Part shown: piece by piece, positions 36,979-47,217 of the stretch
Layout of the letters: each line of letters begins with the position of its first letter
Numbering within the stretch: position 1 is the first letter of the stretch
Origin: Pseudorhodobacter sp. PARRP1
GTDB lineage: Bacteria > Pseudomonadota > Alphaproteobacteria > Rhodobacterales > Rhodobacteraceae
NCBI GenBank assembly: GCA_002256245.1
Contig: NKIU01000004.1
Coordinates: forward strand, 1 to 64,000
Direction: 5' to 3'
DNA length: 64,000 bases
Notes under the pieces: model-generated
Databases searched by the model: none
The model's input: only the letters and a program-made list of their open reading frames with translations
Told to the model about the DNA's origin: nothing
Program-made: the position numbers and the translations under genes

Positions 36979-37436
36979 AGCCCGCGCACCGCCGCGAGCA
37001 CCGCATCGGCATGGCCTTTGACCGAGACCTTGTTCCACACCTGTGCCACTTGGCCTGCGCCATCAATCAGCACGGTCGTGCGCTCGATCCCCATGTATGT
37101 CTTGCCATACATGCTTTTTTCCAGCCACACCCCGTAGTCTTCGCAGGTGCTGCCCGCCTCATCCGAGGCAAGCACAATCGACAGCCCATGCTTTTTGCAG
37201 AACTTGTCATGCGCCTTCACCGAATCTTTGGAAATCCCGATCACGGTGCAGCCTGCGGCGGTGAAATCGGCCAGCCGCGCGTTGAAATCCTGCGCTTCAA
37301 GGGTGCAGCCGGGGGTATCGTCTTTGGGGTAGAAATACAGCACCACCTTGCCGGGGCGAAAACCTGACAATGACACCGTGCCGCCGCCATCGCGCGGCAG
37401 GGTAAAATCGGGGGCAGTCTGACCAGTTTCGATCAT
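36975..37436 (-). CDS. bcp: Peroxiredoxin, BCP/PrxQ type
   Basis: 153 residues. Peroxidatic Cys44 in DDTPGCTLEAQDF, thioredoxin-like fold. The resolving Cys normally five residues on (Cys49) is Gln. Cys80 (KFCKKHG) is at the position of the resolving Cys in the other PrxQ subgroup, 36 residues away. It reduces hydrogen and organic peroxides using thioredoxin. Convergent with nothing; divergent from the AsmA-like gene over 158 bases. The downstream DUF455 gene overlaps by four bases. Confidence 0.93.
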   Translation of the reverse strand: MIETGQTAPDFTLPRDGGGTVSLSGFRPGKVVLYFYPKDDTPGCTLEAQDFNARLADFTAAGCTVIGISKDSVKAHDKFCKKHGLSIVLASDEAGSTCEDYGVWLEKSMYGKTYMGIERTTVLIDGAGQVAQVWNKVSVKGHADAVLAAVRGL

Positions 37437-37594
37437 GCGCGGCTCCTTGCCTTTTGAAGATCAACCCTTCGCGATCTAGTTGCCTTTGGGCAAAGATAAA
37501 GGCAAGCCCAGAGTGGCCGGACGCAAATCTGCGTTCGGGGGCATCAGACGGCACTGGCGGCAAACGTCAGGCATTTGGAAAGGCTTGGGCAGAA

Positions 37595-40500
37595 ATGGAT
37601 GCTGGCGCGCAAAACGAGGCAGGGGCCGTTCCGGTCGCAGCCGAGGTTGTGCCTGCGCCGATCGCGCCGCCCCCCGCCGAACCCCTCGCCGCAGAAACCC
37701 CGCCCGCCGAAGCCCCCGCCGCCGCTCCGCCTGCCAAAGCTCGCAAACGCCACCGCACCGGGCTGTTCGCGCGGCTGCTCGTGCTGGTGATGATCTTCGG
37801 GCTGATCTTTGCCGCTCTTGGCCTCAGCGGCAAGCCGATCCCGATGCCGGTCTGGGTGGTGGCCGAGGTGGAACAACGCGCCAACGCCGCGCTGTCCAAG
37901 GCGCTGCCCGAGGCTGCACTGGCGCTTGGCGGTGTGGAAATCACGGTGGAAGATTGGGTGCCGCGCCTGCGGCTGGATGATCTGCGCCTGCTCAAGGCCG
38001 ATGGTCAGGCCCTGCTGACCTTGCCCGACCTGCGCCTGACGCTTGACCCATCGTCGCTGCTGCACGGCCAGATCCGCCCGCGCAGCCTGAAGCTGGTCGG
38101 CGCGCATGTGCAGATGACCCGCGACCGCGACGGCAATTTCGATCTGTCGCTGGGTGGCAAGCCGATGCAGCCGCCGATCCGCAATCTGCCGGATCTGTTC
38201 GACGCCGTCGATCGCGCGTTCAGCAGCCCCGCGGCTGCGTCCTTGACCACGATTGAGGCCGAGGCGCTGACCTTGACCCTGCAAGATCAAAGCTCGGGGC
38301 GAAGGTTTGAATTGGGCGACGGACGGGTGCGGCTGGAAAACCGCGCGGCAGAGGTCGCAGCCGAGGTCAGCCTGTCGCTGATCAGCGGCGCCACCCCGGC
38401 GCGCGCGGTGCTGACCATCGTCTCGCAGAAAACCGACGATCAGGCGCGGATTTCGGCGCAGATCGAAGGCGTGGCCGCGCGCGACATCGCCGCTTTGGCA
38501 GCCCCGTTCGCTTGGGCAGGCGTGCTTGATGCGCCGATCTCGGGCGAGATACACACCACCCTGCGCGCCGAGGGTGTGGCTGCGCTGGAGGCCAGTCTGG
38601 CCTTTGGCAAGGGCGCGTTGCAGCCCAGCCCCGAAGCCCGCCCGATTGCTTTTGACAGCGCCAGCATGGCGATGCGGTTTGTGCCCGCGCAGGGCCGCAT
38701 TGATATGACGGCCCTGTCGGTGCAAAGCCCGACGCTGCGGGTCAAGGCCACCGGCCACAGCTATCTGACCCGCGCCGATGGCAGCCGCATTCTGGGCGTG
38801 CTGGCGCGTGAGGTGCCCGACGCTTACCTGACGCAGTTGGAATTCAGTCAGGTGATGATCGACCCCGAGGGTTTGTTTCAGGAACCGGTCGAGTTCAGCC
38901 ACGGCGCGCTGGACGCCAGGATGCGCCTGAAACCTTTCGCGCTGGAACTGGGCCAGTTGGCTCTGACGGAAGGCAATCGCCGGCTGACCGCCTCGGGTAA
39001 GCTGGGGGCCGATCAGCAGGGCTGGCGCGCAGCGGTCGATCTGGCGGTGAATGAAATCCAGCATGACAGGCTGGTGGCGCTATGGCCGGTGACGCTGCTG
39101 CCCAACACCCGGCTGTGGGTGGATAAAAACGTGCTCAGCGGGTCGCTGACCGATGTGCGCGCGGCGTTGCGGATTGCACCGGGGGCAGCCCCGCGCCTGC
39201 ATCTGGGCTATAACTTCAACGATGCCGATGTGCGCTTTCTGGCCACGCTGCCGCCGATCAAGGCGGGTGACGGCTATGCCACGGTGGATGGGCAAACCTA
39301 TACGATGGTGCTGGCGCGCGGCACCGTGACCCCGCCCGAAGGCGGCGAGATCAACGTCGCAGGCTCGGTGTTTGCGATCCCGGATGTGACGCAGAAACCC
39401 GCCACCGCCGAGATCACCCTGAAAACCCAATCCAGCCTGACCGCGGCGCTGTCGCTGCTGGATCAGCCGCCGTTTCACTTCATGTCAAAGGCCGATCAGC
39501 CGGTGACCTTGGGGCAGGGCACCGCCGCGATTGAGACGCATCTGAAAATGCCTCTGCAAAAGAAAATCGCGCTGAAGGATGTGCAATATCAGGTGGCGGG
39601 CACGGTTTCGGGGTTCTCGTCCGATACCGTGGTGCCGGGGCGCAAGATCACCGCCGACAGCCTTGCGGTGTCTGCCGACACCACCGGCCTGACCATCGCG
39701 GGCGCGGGCCAGATTGGTGCTGTGCCGTTTGACGTGACCTATCGGCAGGGCTTTGCGCTGGACCAGAAGGGCCGCGCCCGCATCGAGGGCAACGTGACCC
39801 TGTCGCAAAAGGTGGCGGAAGAATTTGGCCTTGGCCTGCCGGATGGCATGGTCTCGGGGCAGGGGCGCGGTCAGGTCAGGATTGATCTGGTGCGCGGCCA
39901 GCCGGGGCATCTGTCGCTGGTGTCAGACCTCGCAGGCATCGGGCTGACCATCCCCGAGGTGGGCTGGTCAAAGCCGAAAGCCACCAAGGGCCAACTGACC
40001 GCCGAGGTGCGCTTGGGCAAGCCGCCGCTGGTGGAAAGCATCGCGCTGAAGGCCAGCGGGCTGGATGCCACAGGCTCGGTCACGATGCGGGCAGGCGGCG
40101 GGCTGGATGTGGCAAAGTTCAACCGCGTGCGTCTGGGTGAGTGGCTGGATGCGCCGCTGGAAATCACGGGGCGCGGGCAGGGCAAGCCGGTGGGTCTGGC
40201 GCTGACCGGCGGCAGCGTCGATATGCGCCGGATGCCGCCCGCGTCCGAGCGCAAATCCAGCGGCAAATCCGGCGGCAGCCCGCTGTCGCTGCGGCTGGAG
40301 CGGTTGCAGGTGTCGCAAAGCATCGCGCTGACCGCGTTTCGGGGCGATTTCTCGCTGGCGGGTGGGTTGAACGGCAATTTCATCGCCGGCATCAACGGCC
40401 GCGCGCAGGTGAAAGGCACCGTCGTGCCCGCCCGCAACGGCACCGCCGTGCGCCTGCTTTCGGATGACGCAGGCGCGGTGATGGCGGCGGCGGGGATTTT

Positions 40501-41038
40501 TGCGTCGGGGCGCGGCGGCAGCTTGGATGTGACGCTGCAACCCCGGCCCGAGCCGGGCAGCTATGACGGCGTGGTCACCATGGGGTCGCTGCGGGTGCGC
40601 AACACCAACGTTCTGGCCGAACTGCTGAACGCCATTTCCGTGGTGGGGATTCTTGAGCAGTTGAACGGCGAAGGGCTGCTGTTTAACACCGTCGAGGCCG
40701 CTTTCCTGCTGACCCCGAACGCGGTGCAGGTGCATCACGGCTCGGCCATCGGGGCCTCGCTTGGGGTGTCGATGGCCGGGGTCTATAAAAGCTCTAGCGC
40801 GCAATTGTTCATGCAGGGCACGATTTCGCCGATTTACCTGCTGAACGGCATCGGCGCGGTGCTGACCCGGCGCGGCGAGGGGCTGTTTGGCTTCAACTAC
40901 GCGCTGAAAGGCACCGCCGCCGATCCGCAGGTCAGCGTCAACCCGCTGTCGATCTTGACGCCGGGCATGTTTCGCGAGATTTTCCGCAGCCCCGCGCCGG
41001 TGATCGGCACCAAAACTCCAGAAGGAAACGGCGGATGA
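37595..41038 (+). CDS. Large AsmA/YhdP-like envelope protein
   Basis: About 1147 residues. A short Ala/Pro/Glu-rich cytoplasmic start, one membrane helix at about 52-75, then a very long periplasmic region of beta-rich repeats with DUF3971 in the middle and an AsmA-like C-terminal block ([38 protein letters not shown]). This family forms long grooves thought to move phospholipids from inner to outer membrane (YhdP, TamB, AsmA). The start was taken at MDAGAQNE because upstream sequence shows no coding character. It overlaps queA by four bases (ATGA). Confidence 0.88.
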   Translation: MDAGAQNEAGAVPVAAEVVPAPIAPPPAEPLAAETPPAEAPAAAPPAKARKRHRTGLFARLLVLVMIFGLIFAALGLSGKPIPMPVWVVAEVEQRANAALSKALPEAALALGGVEITVEDWVPRLRLDDLRLLKADGQALLTLPDLRLTLDPSSLLHGQIRPRSLKLVGAHVQMTRDRDGNFDLSLGGKPMQPPIRNLPDLFDAVDRAFSSPAAASLTTIEAEALTLTLQDQSSGRRFELGDGRVRLENRAAEVAAEVSLSLISGATPARAVLTIVSQKTDDQARISAQIEGVAARDIAALAAPFAWAGVLDAPISGEIHTTLRAEGVAALEASLAFGKGALQPSPEARPIAFDSASMAMRFVPAQGRIDMTALSVQSPTLRVKATGHSYLTRADGSRILGVLAREVPDAYLTQLEFSQVMIDPEGLFQEPVEFSHGALDARMRLKPFALELGQLALTEGNRRLTASGKLGADQQGWRAAVDLAVNEIQHDRLVALWPVTLLPNTRLWVDKNVLSGSLTDVRAALRIAPGAAPRLHLGYNFNDADVRFLATLPPIKAGDGYATVDGQTYTMVLARGTVTPPEGGEINVAGSVFAIPDVTQKPATAEITLKTQSSLTAALSLLDQPPFHFMSKADQPVTLGQGTAAIETHLKMPLQKKIALKDVQYQVAGTVSGFSSDTVVPGRKITADSLAVSADTTGLTIAGAGQIGAVPFDVTYRQGFALDQKGRARIEGNVTLSQKVAEEFGLGLPDGMVSGQGRGQVRIDLVRGQPGHLSLVSDLAGIGLTIPEVGWSKPKATKGQLTAEVRLGKPPLVESIALKASGLDATGSVTMRAGGGLDVAKFNRVRLGEWLDAPLEITGRGQGKPVGLALTGGSVDMRRMPPASERKSSGKSGGSPLSLRLERLQVSQSIALTAFRGDFSLAGGLNGNFIAGINGRAQVKGTVVPARNGTAVRLLSDDAGAVMAAAGIFASGRGGSLDVTLQPRPEPGSYDGVVTMGSLRVRNTNVLAELLNAISVVGILEQLNGEGLLFNTVEAAFLLTPNAVQVHHGSAIGASLGVSMAGVYKSSSAQLFMQGTISPIYLLNGIGAVLTRRGEGLFGFNYALKGTAADPQVSVNPLSILTPGMFREIFRSPAPVIGTKTPEGNGG

Positions 41039-42066
41039 ACCTGTCGGATTTTGACTTTGACCTGCCCGAGGCCTTGATCGCCACGCGGCCCGCGCGCCCG
41101 CGCACCGCCGCCCGCCTGCTGCTGGCCGAGGGTGACAGCATCCGCGATCTGCATGTCTATAACCTGATCGACATCTTCCGCCCCGGTGATCGGCTGGTTC
41201 TGAACAACACCCGCGTCATTCCGGCCCGCCTGTTTGGCACCCGCCAACGCGGCGATGCGGTGGCCAAGGTGGAAATCACCCTGCTGGAACCGCAACCGCA
41301 GGGCTGGCGCGCCTTGGCCAAACCCTTGCGCAAGGTGCAGGTGGGCGAGGTGATCCGGTTCTCCGATCAGCTTTCCGCCACCGTGGCCGCCAAATCCGAG
41401 ACCGATCTGGTGTTGGCCTTCAACCTGACGGGCGATGATTTTGACGCCGCCCTGAACGCCGCAGGCGCGATGCCCTTGCCGCCCTATATCGCCGCCAAAC
41501 GCGCGGCAGATGCGCAGGACAACACCGACTACCAGACGGTTTTTGCCCGCCACGCAGGCGCCGTAGCCGCCCCCACCGCCAGCCTGCACTTTGACGCCGA
41601 GTTGCTGGCAGCACTGGCCGCCAAGGGCGTGACCTTCACCGAAGTTACCCTGCATGTTGGCGCAGGCACCTTCCTGCCGGTGAAGGTCGAGGATGTCACC
41701 ACCCACAAGATGCACGCCGAATGGGGGCAGGTCACAGCGCAGGCGGCAGCCGAGATCAACGCCACCCGCTCCGCAGGCGGGCGCATCATTCCCGTCGGAA
41801 CCACCGCGCTGCGGCTGATCGAATCGGCGGCGGTTTCGGGCAAGTTGGCCGCGTGGGAGGGCACCACCGACATCTTCATCTACCCCGGCTACCAGTTCCG
41901 CGTCACCGATGCGCTGATGACCAACTTCCACTTGCCGAAATCGACGCTGCTGATGCTGGTCTCGGCGCTGATGGGCAAACCCCGGATGGACAGGATCTAC
42001 GCCCATGCGGTGCAGCAGGGCTATCGGTTTTTCTCTTACGGCGATGCCTCGCTTTTGATCCCCTGA
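41035..42066 (+). CDS. queA: S-adenosylmethionine:tRNA ribosyltransferase-isomerase
   Basis: 343 residues. Transfers the ribosyl part of SAM to preQ1 at position 34 of tRNA to make epoxyqueuosine. Family motifs: [48 protein letters not shown]. It follows Tgt in the queuosine pathway; tgt lies 31 kb upstream. Its ATG overlaps the stop of the AsmA-like gene, so expression is coupled to an envelope gene with no functional tie I can see. Confidence 0.96.
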   Translation: MNLSDFDFDLPEALIATRPARPRTAARLLLAEGDSIRDLHVYNLIDIFRPGDRLVLNNTRVIPARLFGTRQRGDAVAKVEITLLEPQPQGWRALAKPLRKVQVGEVIRFSDQLSATVAAKSETDLVLAFNLTGDDFDAALNAAGAMPLPPYIAAKRAADAQDNTDYQTVFARHAGAVAAPTASLHFDAELLAALAAKGVTFTEVTLHVGAGTFLPVKVEDVTTHKMHAEWGQVTAQAAAEINATRSAGGRIIPVGTTALRLIESAAVSGKLAAWEGTTDIFIYPGYQFRVTDALMTNFHLPKSTLLMLVSALMGKPRMDRIYAHAVQQGYRFFSYGDASLLIP

Positions 42067-42143
42067 CCGATTGCCACGGGCGCAAAAATAAACCACTCAG
42101 CAAGGCCTGACCTGCTACCATGCCGCCGAACCCGGAGCCTTGA

Positions 42144-43370
42144 ATGCTGAAAGTCCTCGTCCAATCCTGGCCCTTGCTGCTGGGCGTCATGCTGCTGATG
42201 GTCGGCAATGGCGTGCAAGGCTCACTCTTGGGCATCCGCGGCGCGCTGGAAGGCTTCAGCACCTTCGAGCTTTCCGTCGTGATGTCGGCGTATTTTCTGG
42301 GCTTTCTGGGTGGCTCGCGCCTCGCCCCCGAAATGATCCGCAGGGTGGGCCATGTGCGGGTGTTCTCGGCGCTTGGGTCGATGATTTCTGCGGTGCTGGT
42401 GCTTTATCCGCTGCTTTTGGATTGGCAGGCTTGGGCGGTGATGCGGGTGCTGATCGGGTTTTGCTTTTCCGGCATCTATGTCACCGCCGAAAGCTGGCTG
42501 AACAACACCGCCAGCAATGAAACCCGGGGTCAGGCGCTGTCGGCCTATATGATCGTGCAGATGCTGGGCATCATCGCCAGCCAAGGCCTGCTGGCGATGG
42601 GCGATCCCAGCGGCTTTGGGCTGTTCATCATCCCTTCGGTGCTGGTGTCGCTGGCGTTCATGCCGATTTTGCTGGCCGACACGCCTGCGCCGACCTTCGC
42701 CACCGTCAAGCGGATGAGTTTCGCGCAACTGTTCCGCACCTCGCCCTTGGGCTGTGCCGGGATGCTGCTGACCGGCGGCGTGTTTGCCGCGATGTTCGGC
42801 ATGGCTTCGGTTTACGGCGCGATGTCGGGCATGACCATCGCGCAGATCGCAACCTTTGTGGCGGCGATGTATGTGGGCGGGCTTGTGCTGCAATACCCGG
42901 TGGGCTGGCTGTCGGACAGGGCCGACCGCCGCGTGCTGATCTTGTGGATGTCCACCGCAGGGGCCGTGGTGATGGCGGTCGCTGCCGCCGTGCCCTTGCC
43001 CTTCGCGCTTGAGGTGTTGGTGGCAGGCCTGCTGGGCGGCATCATCAACCCTTTGTATTCGTTGCTGATTGCGCACACCAACGACTACCTTTCCAAAGAA
43101 GATATGCCGGGCGCCTCGGCGGGCCTGATTTTTCTGAACGGCTTTGGCGCGATTTTCGGCCCGCTGCTGGCGGGCTGGCTGATGGGCGCGATCGGCCCCA
43201 AGGGGTATTTCCTGATCATCGGCGGGTTTTTTGCAGGCCTTGCCGCCTATGCCGGCTACCGGATGACCAAGCGCGTGGCACCGGCGCAAACCAACAGCTA
43301 CGCGGGCCTGACGCCCACCGCCTCGGCCCTGACAGTGGACGCGGTGCTGCAAGAAGAACCGCGCCGCTAA
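42144..43370 (+). CDS. MFS transporter, YcaD-like, 12 helices
   Basis: 408 residues. Motifs YFLGFLGGSRLAPEMIRRVGHVRVF (motif-A-like loop) and ESWLNNTASNETRG, the latter characteristic of the YcaD-type group. About 12 transmembrane helices. Substrate unknown. It follows queA by 77 bases. Confidence 0.87.
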   Translation: MLKVLVQSWPLLLGVMLLMVGNGVQGSLLGIRGALEGFSTFELSVVMSAYFLGFLGGSRLAPEMIRRVGHVRVFSALGSMISAVLVLYPLLLDWQAWAVMRVLIGFCFSGIYVTAESWLNNTASNETRGQALSAYMIVQMLGIIASQGLLAMGDPSGFGLFIIPSVLVSLAFMPILLADTPAPTFATVKRMSFAQLFRTSPLGCAGMLLTGGVFAAMFGMASVYGAMSGMTIAQIATFVAAMYVGGLVLQYPVGWLSDRADRRVLILWMSTAGAVVMAVAAAVPLPFALEVLVAGLLGGIINPLYSLLIAHTNDYLSKEDMPGASAGLIFLNGFGAIFGPLLAGWLMGAIGPKGYFLIIGGFFAGLAAYAGYRMTKRVAPAQTNSYAGLTPTASALTVDAVLQEEPRR

Positions 43371-43433
43371 GCCCGCCCAAAGCGGTTGCGGCGCGCTTGC
43401 GAACCTGCCACCCTGCGCCCAAGGGGGATGCTT

Positions 43434-44021
43434 ATGTCTGATCCGATTGAGATTCTTGATTTCTGGCTGGGCGAAGTGGGCCCCGACGGCTGGTATGCGG
43501 GCGGCGACGATCTTGATGCCAGCATCCAAGGCCGTTTCGGCGATATCTGGCAAGCCGCCAGCGATGGCGGGCTGGAGCATTGGGTCGAAGGCACCGTCGG
43601 CACGCTGGCCTATCTGATCCTGTGCGATCAGTTGGCGCGCAACATGCACCGGGGCACCGCGCGCGCCTTTGCCACCGATCCGCAGGCGTTGGCGGCCGCA
43701 AAGCGGGCATTGGCCGAGGGCTGGGACATGAACGCCCCCGAACCCGAGCGGCAGTTTTTCTACATGCCGTTTGAGCATTCCGAGAATCTGGCCGATCAGG
43801 ATCAGGCCGTGGCGCTGCTGAGCGAGCGTATGGCCTCTGACCCCGACATGGCGCTGCACGCCCGCGCGCACCGCGACATCATCGCCCGCTTTGGCCGCTT
43901 TCCCAACCGCAACGCCGCTTTGGGGCGCGAAAACACCGCCCAAGAGGCCGCCTTTCTCGCCGAAGGTGGCTACGCCGCTGTGGTCAAGGCGCTGAAAGAC
44001 AGCCATGCAGCCAGCGCATAG
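43434..44021 (+). CDS. DUF924 family protein
   Basis: 195 residues. Family landmarks: ILDFWLGEVGPDGWY, LAYLILCDQLARNMHRG, FYMPFEHSENLADQ, GRFPNRNAALGRENT. All-helical, TPR-like fold by homology; no known reaction. ATG 43434 is chosen because AAGGGGG ends six bases before it; another ATG is two codons upstream. Confidence 0.88.
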   Translation: MSDPIEILDFWLGEVGPDGWYAGGDDLDASIQGRFGDIWQAASDGGLEHWVEGTVGTLAYLILCDQLARNMHRGTARAFATDPQALAAAKRALAEGWDMNAPEPERQFFYMPFEHSENLADQDQAVALLSERMASDPDMALHARAHRDIIARFGRFPNRNAALGRENTAQEAAFLAEGGYAAVVKALKDSHAASA

Positions 44022-44058
44022 GCCCGCAGCGCCCCTGTCGTTGCTGAGAGTTTCGATA

Positions 44059-44076
44059 TAGTTTAATGGCAAACTA
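44059..44076. promoter_or_regulatory. Inverted repeat TAGTTT-N6-AAACTA upstream of lpdA
   Basis: AT-rich 6-bp dyad followed by CTTTTTC, 20 bases before the lpdA start. It could be an operator or a weak terminator for the DUF924 gene. Confidence 0.3.
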
Positions 44077-44096
44077 CTTTTTCAAGGGAGGGAAAG

Positions 44097-45491
44097 ATGG
44101 CTGCTCAAACATTCGACGTGATCGTGATTGGCGCAGGTCCGGGGGGCTATGTCGCCGCCATCAGGGCCAGTCAGTTGGGGCTGAAAGTGGCGATTGTCGA
44201 GCGTGAAAACCTCGGCGGCATTTGTCTGAATTGGGGCTGTATCCCGACCAAAGCCATGCTGCGCAGCGCCGAAGTCTTTCACCTGATGCACCGCGCAGCG
44301 GAATTTGGCCTGTCGGTCACGGGCGCGGATTTTGATCTGAACGCCGTCGTCGCCCGCTCGCGCGGGGTGGCCAAACAGCTTTCGGGCGGCATCGGCCATC
44401 TGATGAAGAAAAACAAGGTCACCGTGTTCATGGGGGCAGCAACCCTGCCCAAGGCCGGAGCCGTTTCGGTGAAAACCGACAAGGGCACCGATGAGTTGAC
44501 CGCCAAGTCGATCATCCTTGCCACCGGCGCGCGCGCCCGCGAGTTGCCGGGGCTTGAGGCTGACGGCGATCTGGTCTGGACCTACCGCCACGCCCTGCAA
44601 CCCAAACGCATGCCAAAGCGGCTGCTGGTGATTGGCTCCGGTGCCATCGGCATCGAATTCGCTAGCTTCTTCAATACCTTGGGCGCGGATACCACTGTGG
44701 TCGAAGTGATGGACCGTGTGCTGCCGGTGGAAGATGCCGAGATTTCGGCCTTCGCCAAAAAGGCCTTCGTCAAGCAAGGCATGAAGATTCTGGAAAAAAC
44801 CACGGTCAAGAAGCTGGATCGCAGCCCCGGCAAAGTGGTCGCCCATCTGGAAAATGCCGCTGGCACCACCACGCAGGAATTTGACACGGTGATTTCCGCC
44901 GTGGGCATCGTCGGCAATATCGAAAACCTTGGGCTAGAGGCTTTGGGCGTCAAGATCGACCGCACCCATGTGGTGACGGATGAATTCTGCCGCACCGGCA
45001 TCGAGGGCCTTTACGCCATCGGCGATATCGCGGGCGCGCCGTGGCTTGCGCACAAGGCCAGCCACGAGGGCGTGATGGTGGCTGAGTTGATCGCGGGCAA
45101 ACATCCGCATCCGATCAAGCCGAACTCCATCGCCGGTTGCACCTATTGCCATCCGCAAGTGGCCAGCGTCGGCCTGACGGAAGCACGCGCGAAAGAGGCA
45201 GGCTTTGACATCAAGGTCGGCCGCTTCCCCTTCATCGGCAACGGCAAGGCGATTGCCTTGGGCGAGGTTGAGGGCTTCATCAAGACGATTTTCGACGCCA
45301 AAACCGGCGAGATGCTGGGCGCGCATATGATCGGCGCCGAAGTGACCGAGCTTATCCAGGGCTATGTCGTGGCGCGCGGCCTTGAAACCACCGAAGAAGA
45401 TCTGATGAACACGGTGTTCCCGCATCCGACCTTGTCGGAAATGATGCACGAATCCGTGCTGGACGCTTACGGGCGCGCGCTGCATATCTAA
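44097..45491 (+). CDS. lpdA: Dihydrolipoamide dehydrogenase (E3)
   Basis: 464 residues, no lipoyl domain. FAD site GAGPGGYVAAIRA at the start, redox disulfide in GGICLNWGCIPTK, NAD site VIGSGAIGIEFASF, catalytic His-Glu in HPTLSEMMHE. It reoxidises lipoamide of pyruvate, 2-oxoglutarate or branched-chain dehydrogenases or the glycine cleavage system. None of the E1/E2 genes is adjacent in this window, so the complex served is not visible. Strong site GGGAGGG before the ATG; hairpin after the stop. Confidence 0.96.
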   Translation: MAAQTFDVIVIGAGPGGYVAAIRASQLGLKVAIVERENLGGICLNWGCIPTKAMLRSAEVFHLMHRAAEFGLSVTGADFDLNAVVARSRGVAKQLSGGIGHLMKKNKVTVFMGAATLPKAGAVSVKTDKGTDELTAKSIILATGARARELPGLEADGDLVWTYRHALQPKRMPKRLLVIGSGAIGIEFASFFNTLGADTTVVEVMDRVLPVEDAEISAFAKKAFVKQGMKILEKTTVKKLDRSPGKVVAHLENAAGTTTQEFDTVISAVGIVGNIENLGLEALGVKIDRTHVVTDEFCRTGIEGLYAIGDIAGAPWLAHKASHEGVMVAELIAGKHPHPIKPNSIAGCTYCHPQVASVGLTEARAKEAGFDIKVGRFPFIGNGKAIALGEVEGFIKTIFDAKTGEMLGAHMIGAEVTELIQGYVVARGLETTEEDLMNTVFPHPTLSEMMHESVLDAYGRALHI

Positions 45492-45513
45492 GCGCGATCT
45501 CCCGCGGAAATCA

Positions 45514-45531
45514 GGGGGGCTTCCGCCCCCC
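45514..45531 (+). terminator. Hairpin after lpdA
   Basis: Seven-bp stem GGGGGGC/GCCCCCC with loop TTCC, 23 bases past the stop. No T-run. Confidence 0.55.
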
Positions 45532-45553
45532 TCGGACTGCGTCCTCACCCCCT

Positions 45554-45580
45554 GAGGATATTTAAGCAGAGAGGATGACC
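45554..45580. repeat. Dispersed intergenic element, copy 5
   Basis: GAGGATATTTAAGCAGAGAG then GATGACC. The GAGAGG inside it is the likely ribosome-binding site of the MFS gene starting at 45582. Nearly the same as the copy at 61913. Confidence 0.55.
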
Positions 45581-45581
45581 C

Positions 45582-46757
45582 ATGCGGGCAGTTCTGACCG
45601 TTCTGGCGCTTTGGGCGGCTGGCTTGGGGGCAGCGGCGCAGTTCGGCAAGATTTCTGTGCTGTATCAGACGCTTCAGACCACCTATGCCGCCCATGCCGG
45701 GATTGGCATTGGGCTGATGGTGTCGATTGTCGGCATTGTCGGGCTGATCTTTGGCACCACGGCGGGGCTATTGGTGACGCGCATCGGCCCGCGCCGGGCG
45801 GTTCTGTCGGCCTTGGCTTTGGGCGCTGTGGTCAGCGCGGTCCAATCGAGTTTTCCAAGCTATCCGCTGATGATGCTGACCCGCGTGCTGGAAGGCGTGT
45901 CGCATTTGACCATCGTGGTCGTTGGCCCCACCGCGATTGCGGGGGTCACATCACCGCGACATCAGGGTTTGGCGATGACGCTGTGGTCGTCGTTTTTCGG
46001 GGTGACTTACGCCGGTCTGGCCTATTTTGCGCCGGGATTGATTGCCGCCCATGGCGCGGGCGCGCTGTTTCAACTGCACGGGGCTTGGATGCTGCTGTGT
46101 TTCATGGCCCTGTTTGCCTTGCTGCCACCCGATCCTGCGCATCGGCCCATCTCGGGGCAGGGCAATCTGCTGGCGCAGCATGTGGCGATCTATGCCTCGC
46201 CCTACCTGGCTGCGCCCGCGATGGGATTCGTTTTCTATACAGTCACTTACGTGGCGGTGCTGACCCTGCTGCCCGCCGCTGTCACCCCCGGTTGGGGGCC
46301 GTTTGTCGGCGTTTTGATGCCCTTGGTGTCGATCACCGTTTCGCTGACTTTGGGCGTATGGCTGCTGTCAAGGCTGCCCGCCTTCCGCTTGGTGCAAGCG
46401 GGTTTCGCGGTGGCCATGCTTGCCAGTTTTGGCCTCTGGCTGACCTGGGGCCAAGGTGCCGCCGAGGCTGCATGCGCGCTGCTGATGGCCGCCGCCTTGG
46501 GCGTGGTGCAGGGCGCGAGTTTTGCCAGCCTTGCGCAGATCAACCCGCGTGCCGAGGACCGCGCGCGCGGGGCTGGCGCGATTGCGCAGCTGGGCAATCT
46601 GGGCACCACCACCGGCACGCCCTTGCTTGCGTGGCTTTTGGCGCAGACCGGGGTCAACGGGCTTGCGGTGTTCCTGATCGGGTTTTCGGCGCTTGGCATT
46701 GCTGTGCACAGCCTGCAAGCGCGGCGCCGCTCAGCGGCTGAGCGCGCCGCCCGCTGA
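45582..46757 (+). CDS. MFS transporter, 12 helices (CynX/NarK-like)
   Basis: 391 residues with about 12 helices. N-terminal part has the motif-A-like loop VTRIGPRRAVLSALAL and LEGVSHLTIVVVGPTAIAG; C-terminal half GAIAQLGNLGTTTGTPLLA. Resembles the cyanate/nitrate-type or small-anion group of MFS. Substrate unknown. 3' end overlaps the rhodanese gene on the other strand by 27 bases. Confidence 0.85.
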   Translation: MRAVLTVLALWAAGLGAAAQFGKISVLYQTLQTTYAAHAGIGIGLMVSIVGIVGLIFGTTAGLLVTRIGPRRAVLSALALGAVVSAVQSSFPSYPLMMLTRVLEGVSHLTIVVVGPTAIAGVTSPRHQGLAMTLWSSFFGVTYAGLAYFAPGLIAAHGAGALFQLHGAWMLLCFMALFALLPPDPAHRPISGQGNLLAQHVAIYASPYLAAPAMGFVFYTVTYVAVLTLLPAAVTPGWGPFVGVLMPLVSITVSLTLGVWLLSRLPAFRLVQAGFAVAMLASFGLWLTWGQGAAEAACALLMAAALGVVQGASFASLAQINPRAEDRARGAGAIAQLGNLGTTTGTPLLAWLLAQTGVNGLAVFLIGFSALGIAVHSLQARRRSAAERAAR

Positions 46758-47039
46758 GACCCAATCGCCGATGCCGCCGATGTTCTGCGCGTCATAGCCC
46801 AGATCGCGCAGCGCCTGCGCGGCACGTTCGGCACGCCCGCCCATGGCACAATAGACGGCCACCGGCGTGGCTTTATCCATCTTTTCCGCAGCTTGCAGCG
46901 CCACCAGCGCCAGCGGTATGTGCAAAGCCCCCTGCGCCCGGCCGGTCTGCTGCACCTCTGACGCCTCGCGCACGTCAAGAACGGTGATCTCGCCTGTCGC
47001 GGCCTTGGCGACGGCCTGCTGTGCGGTCAGTTGTGTCAT
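46731..47039 (-). CDS. Single-domain rhodanese
   Basis: 102 residues. One rhodanese fold with the persulfide Cys in the loop [12 protein letters not shown], and DVREASE near the start. Carries sulfane sulfur or acts in thiosulfate/cyanide detoxification in the cytoplasm. The start is taken at MTQLTAQ, the usual N-terminus. Divergent from uvrA. Confidence 0.9.
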   Translation of the reverse strand: MTQLTAQQAVAKAATGEITVLDVREASEVQQTGRAQGALHIPLALVALQAAEKMDKATPVAVYCAMGGRAERAAQALRDLGYDAQNIGGIGDWVSAGGALSR

Positions 47040-47139
47040 GGTCTGGCTTTCCGGCTGCCTGTGTAAACATTCACTTATAGGAATGTATGGGGCGTGTAAA
47101 GCTGAACCCAAGGCAAGAAATCGTGCAACTTTGTGCGTG

Positions 47140-47154
47140 GTTCACACTTCGTTC
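47140..47154. promoter_or_regulatory. LexA (SOS) box GTTC-N7-GTTC upstream of uvrA
   Basis: GTTCACACTTCGTTC fits the alphaproteobacterial direct-repeat LexA consensus exactly. It lies 64 bases before the uvrA ATG and 11 bases upstream of the likely -35. Confidence 0.8.
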
Positions 47155-47165
47155 ACATTTTGCAG

Positions 47166-47194
47166 TTGGAGACTCGCTGCATTCACCCTATCTA
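47166..47194 (+). promoter_or_regulatory. Likely uvrA promoter
   Basis: TTGGAG (47166-47171), 17-base spacer, TATCTA (47189-47194), 23 bases before the ATG. Confidence 0.5.
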
Positions 47195-47217
47195 TACCGC
47201 GTCATCTGGGGTGGGTC

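Noticed and set aside
42222-44072. 616-codon antisense frame across the YcaD-like and DUF924 genes
   Set aside because: Spans two recognisable genes and their gap; composition typical of a shadow frame.
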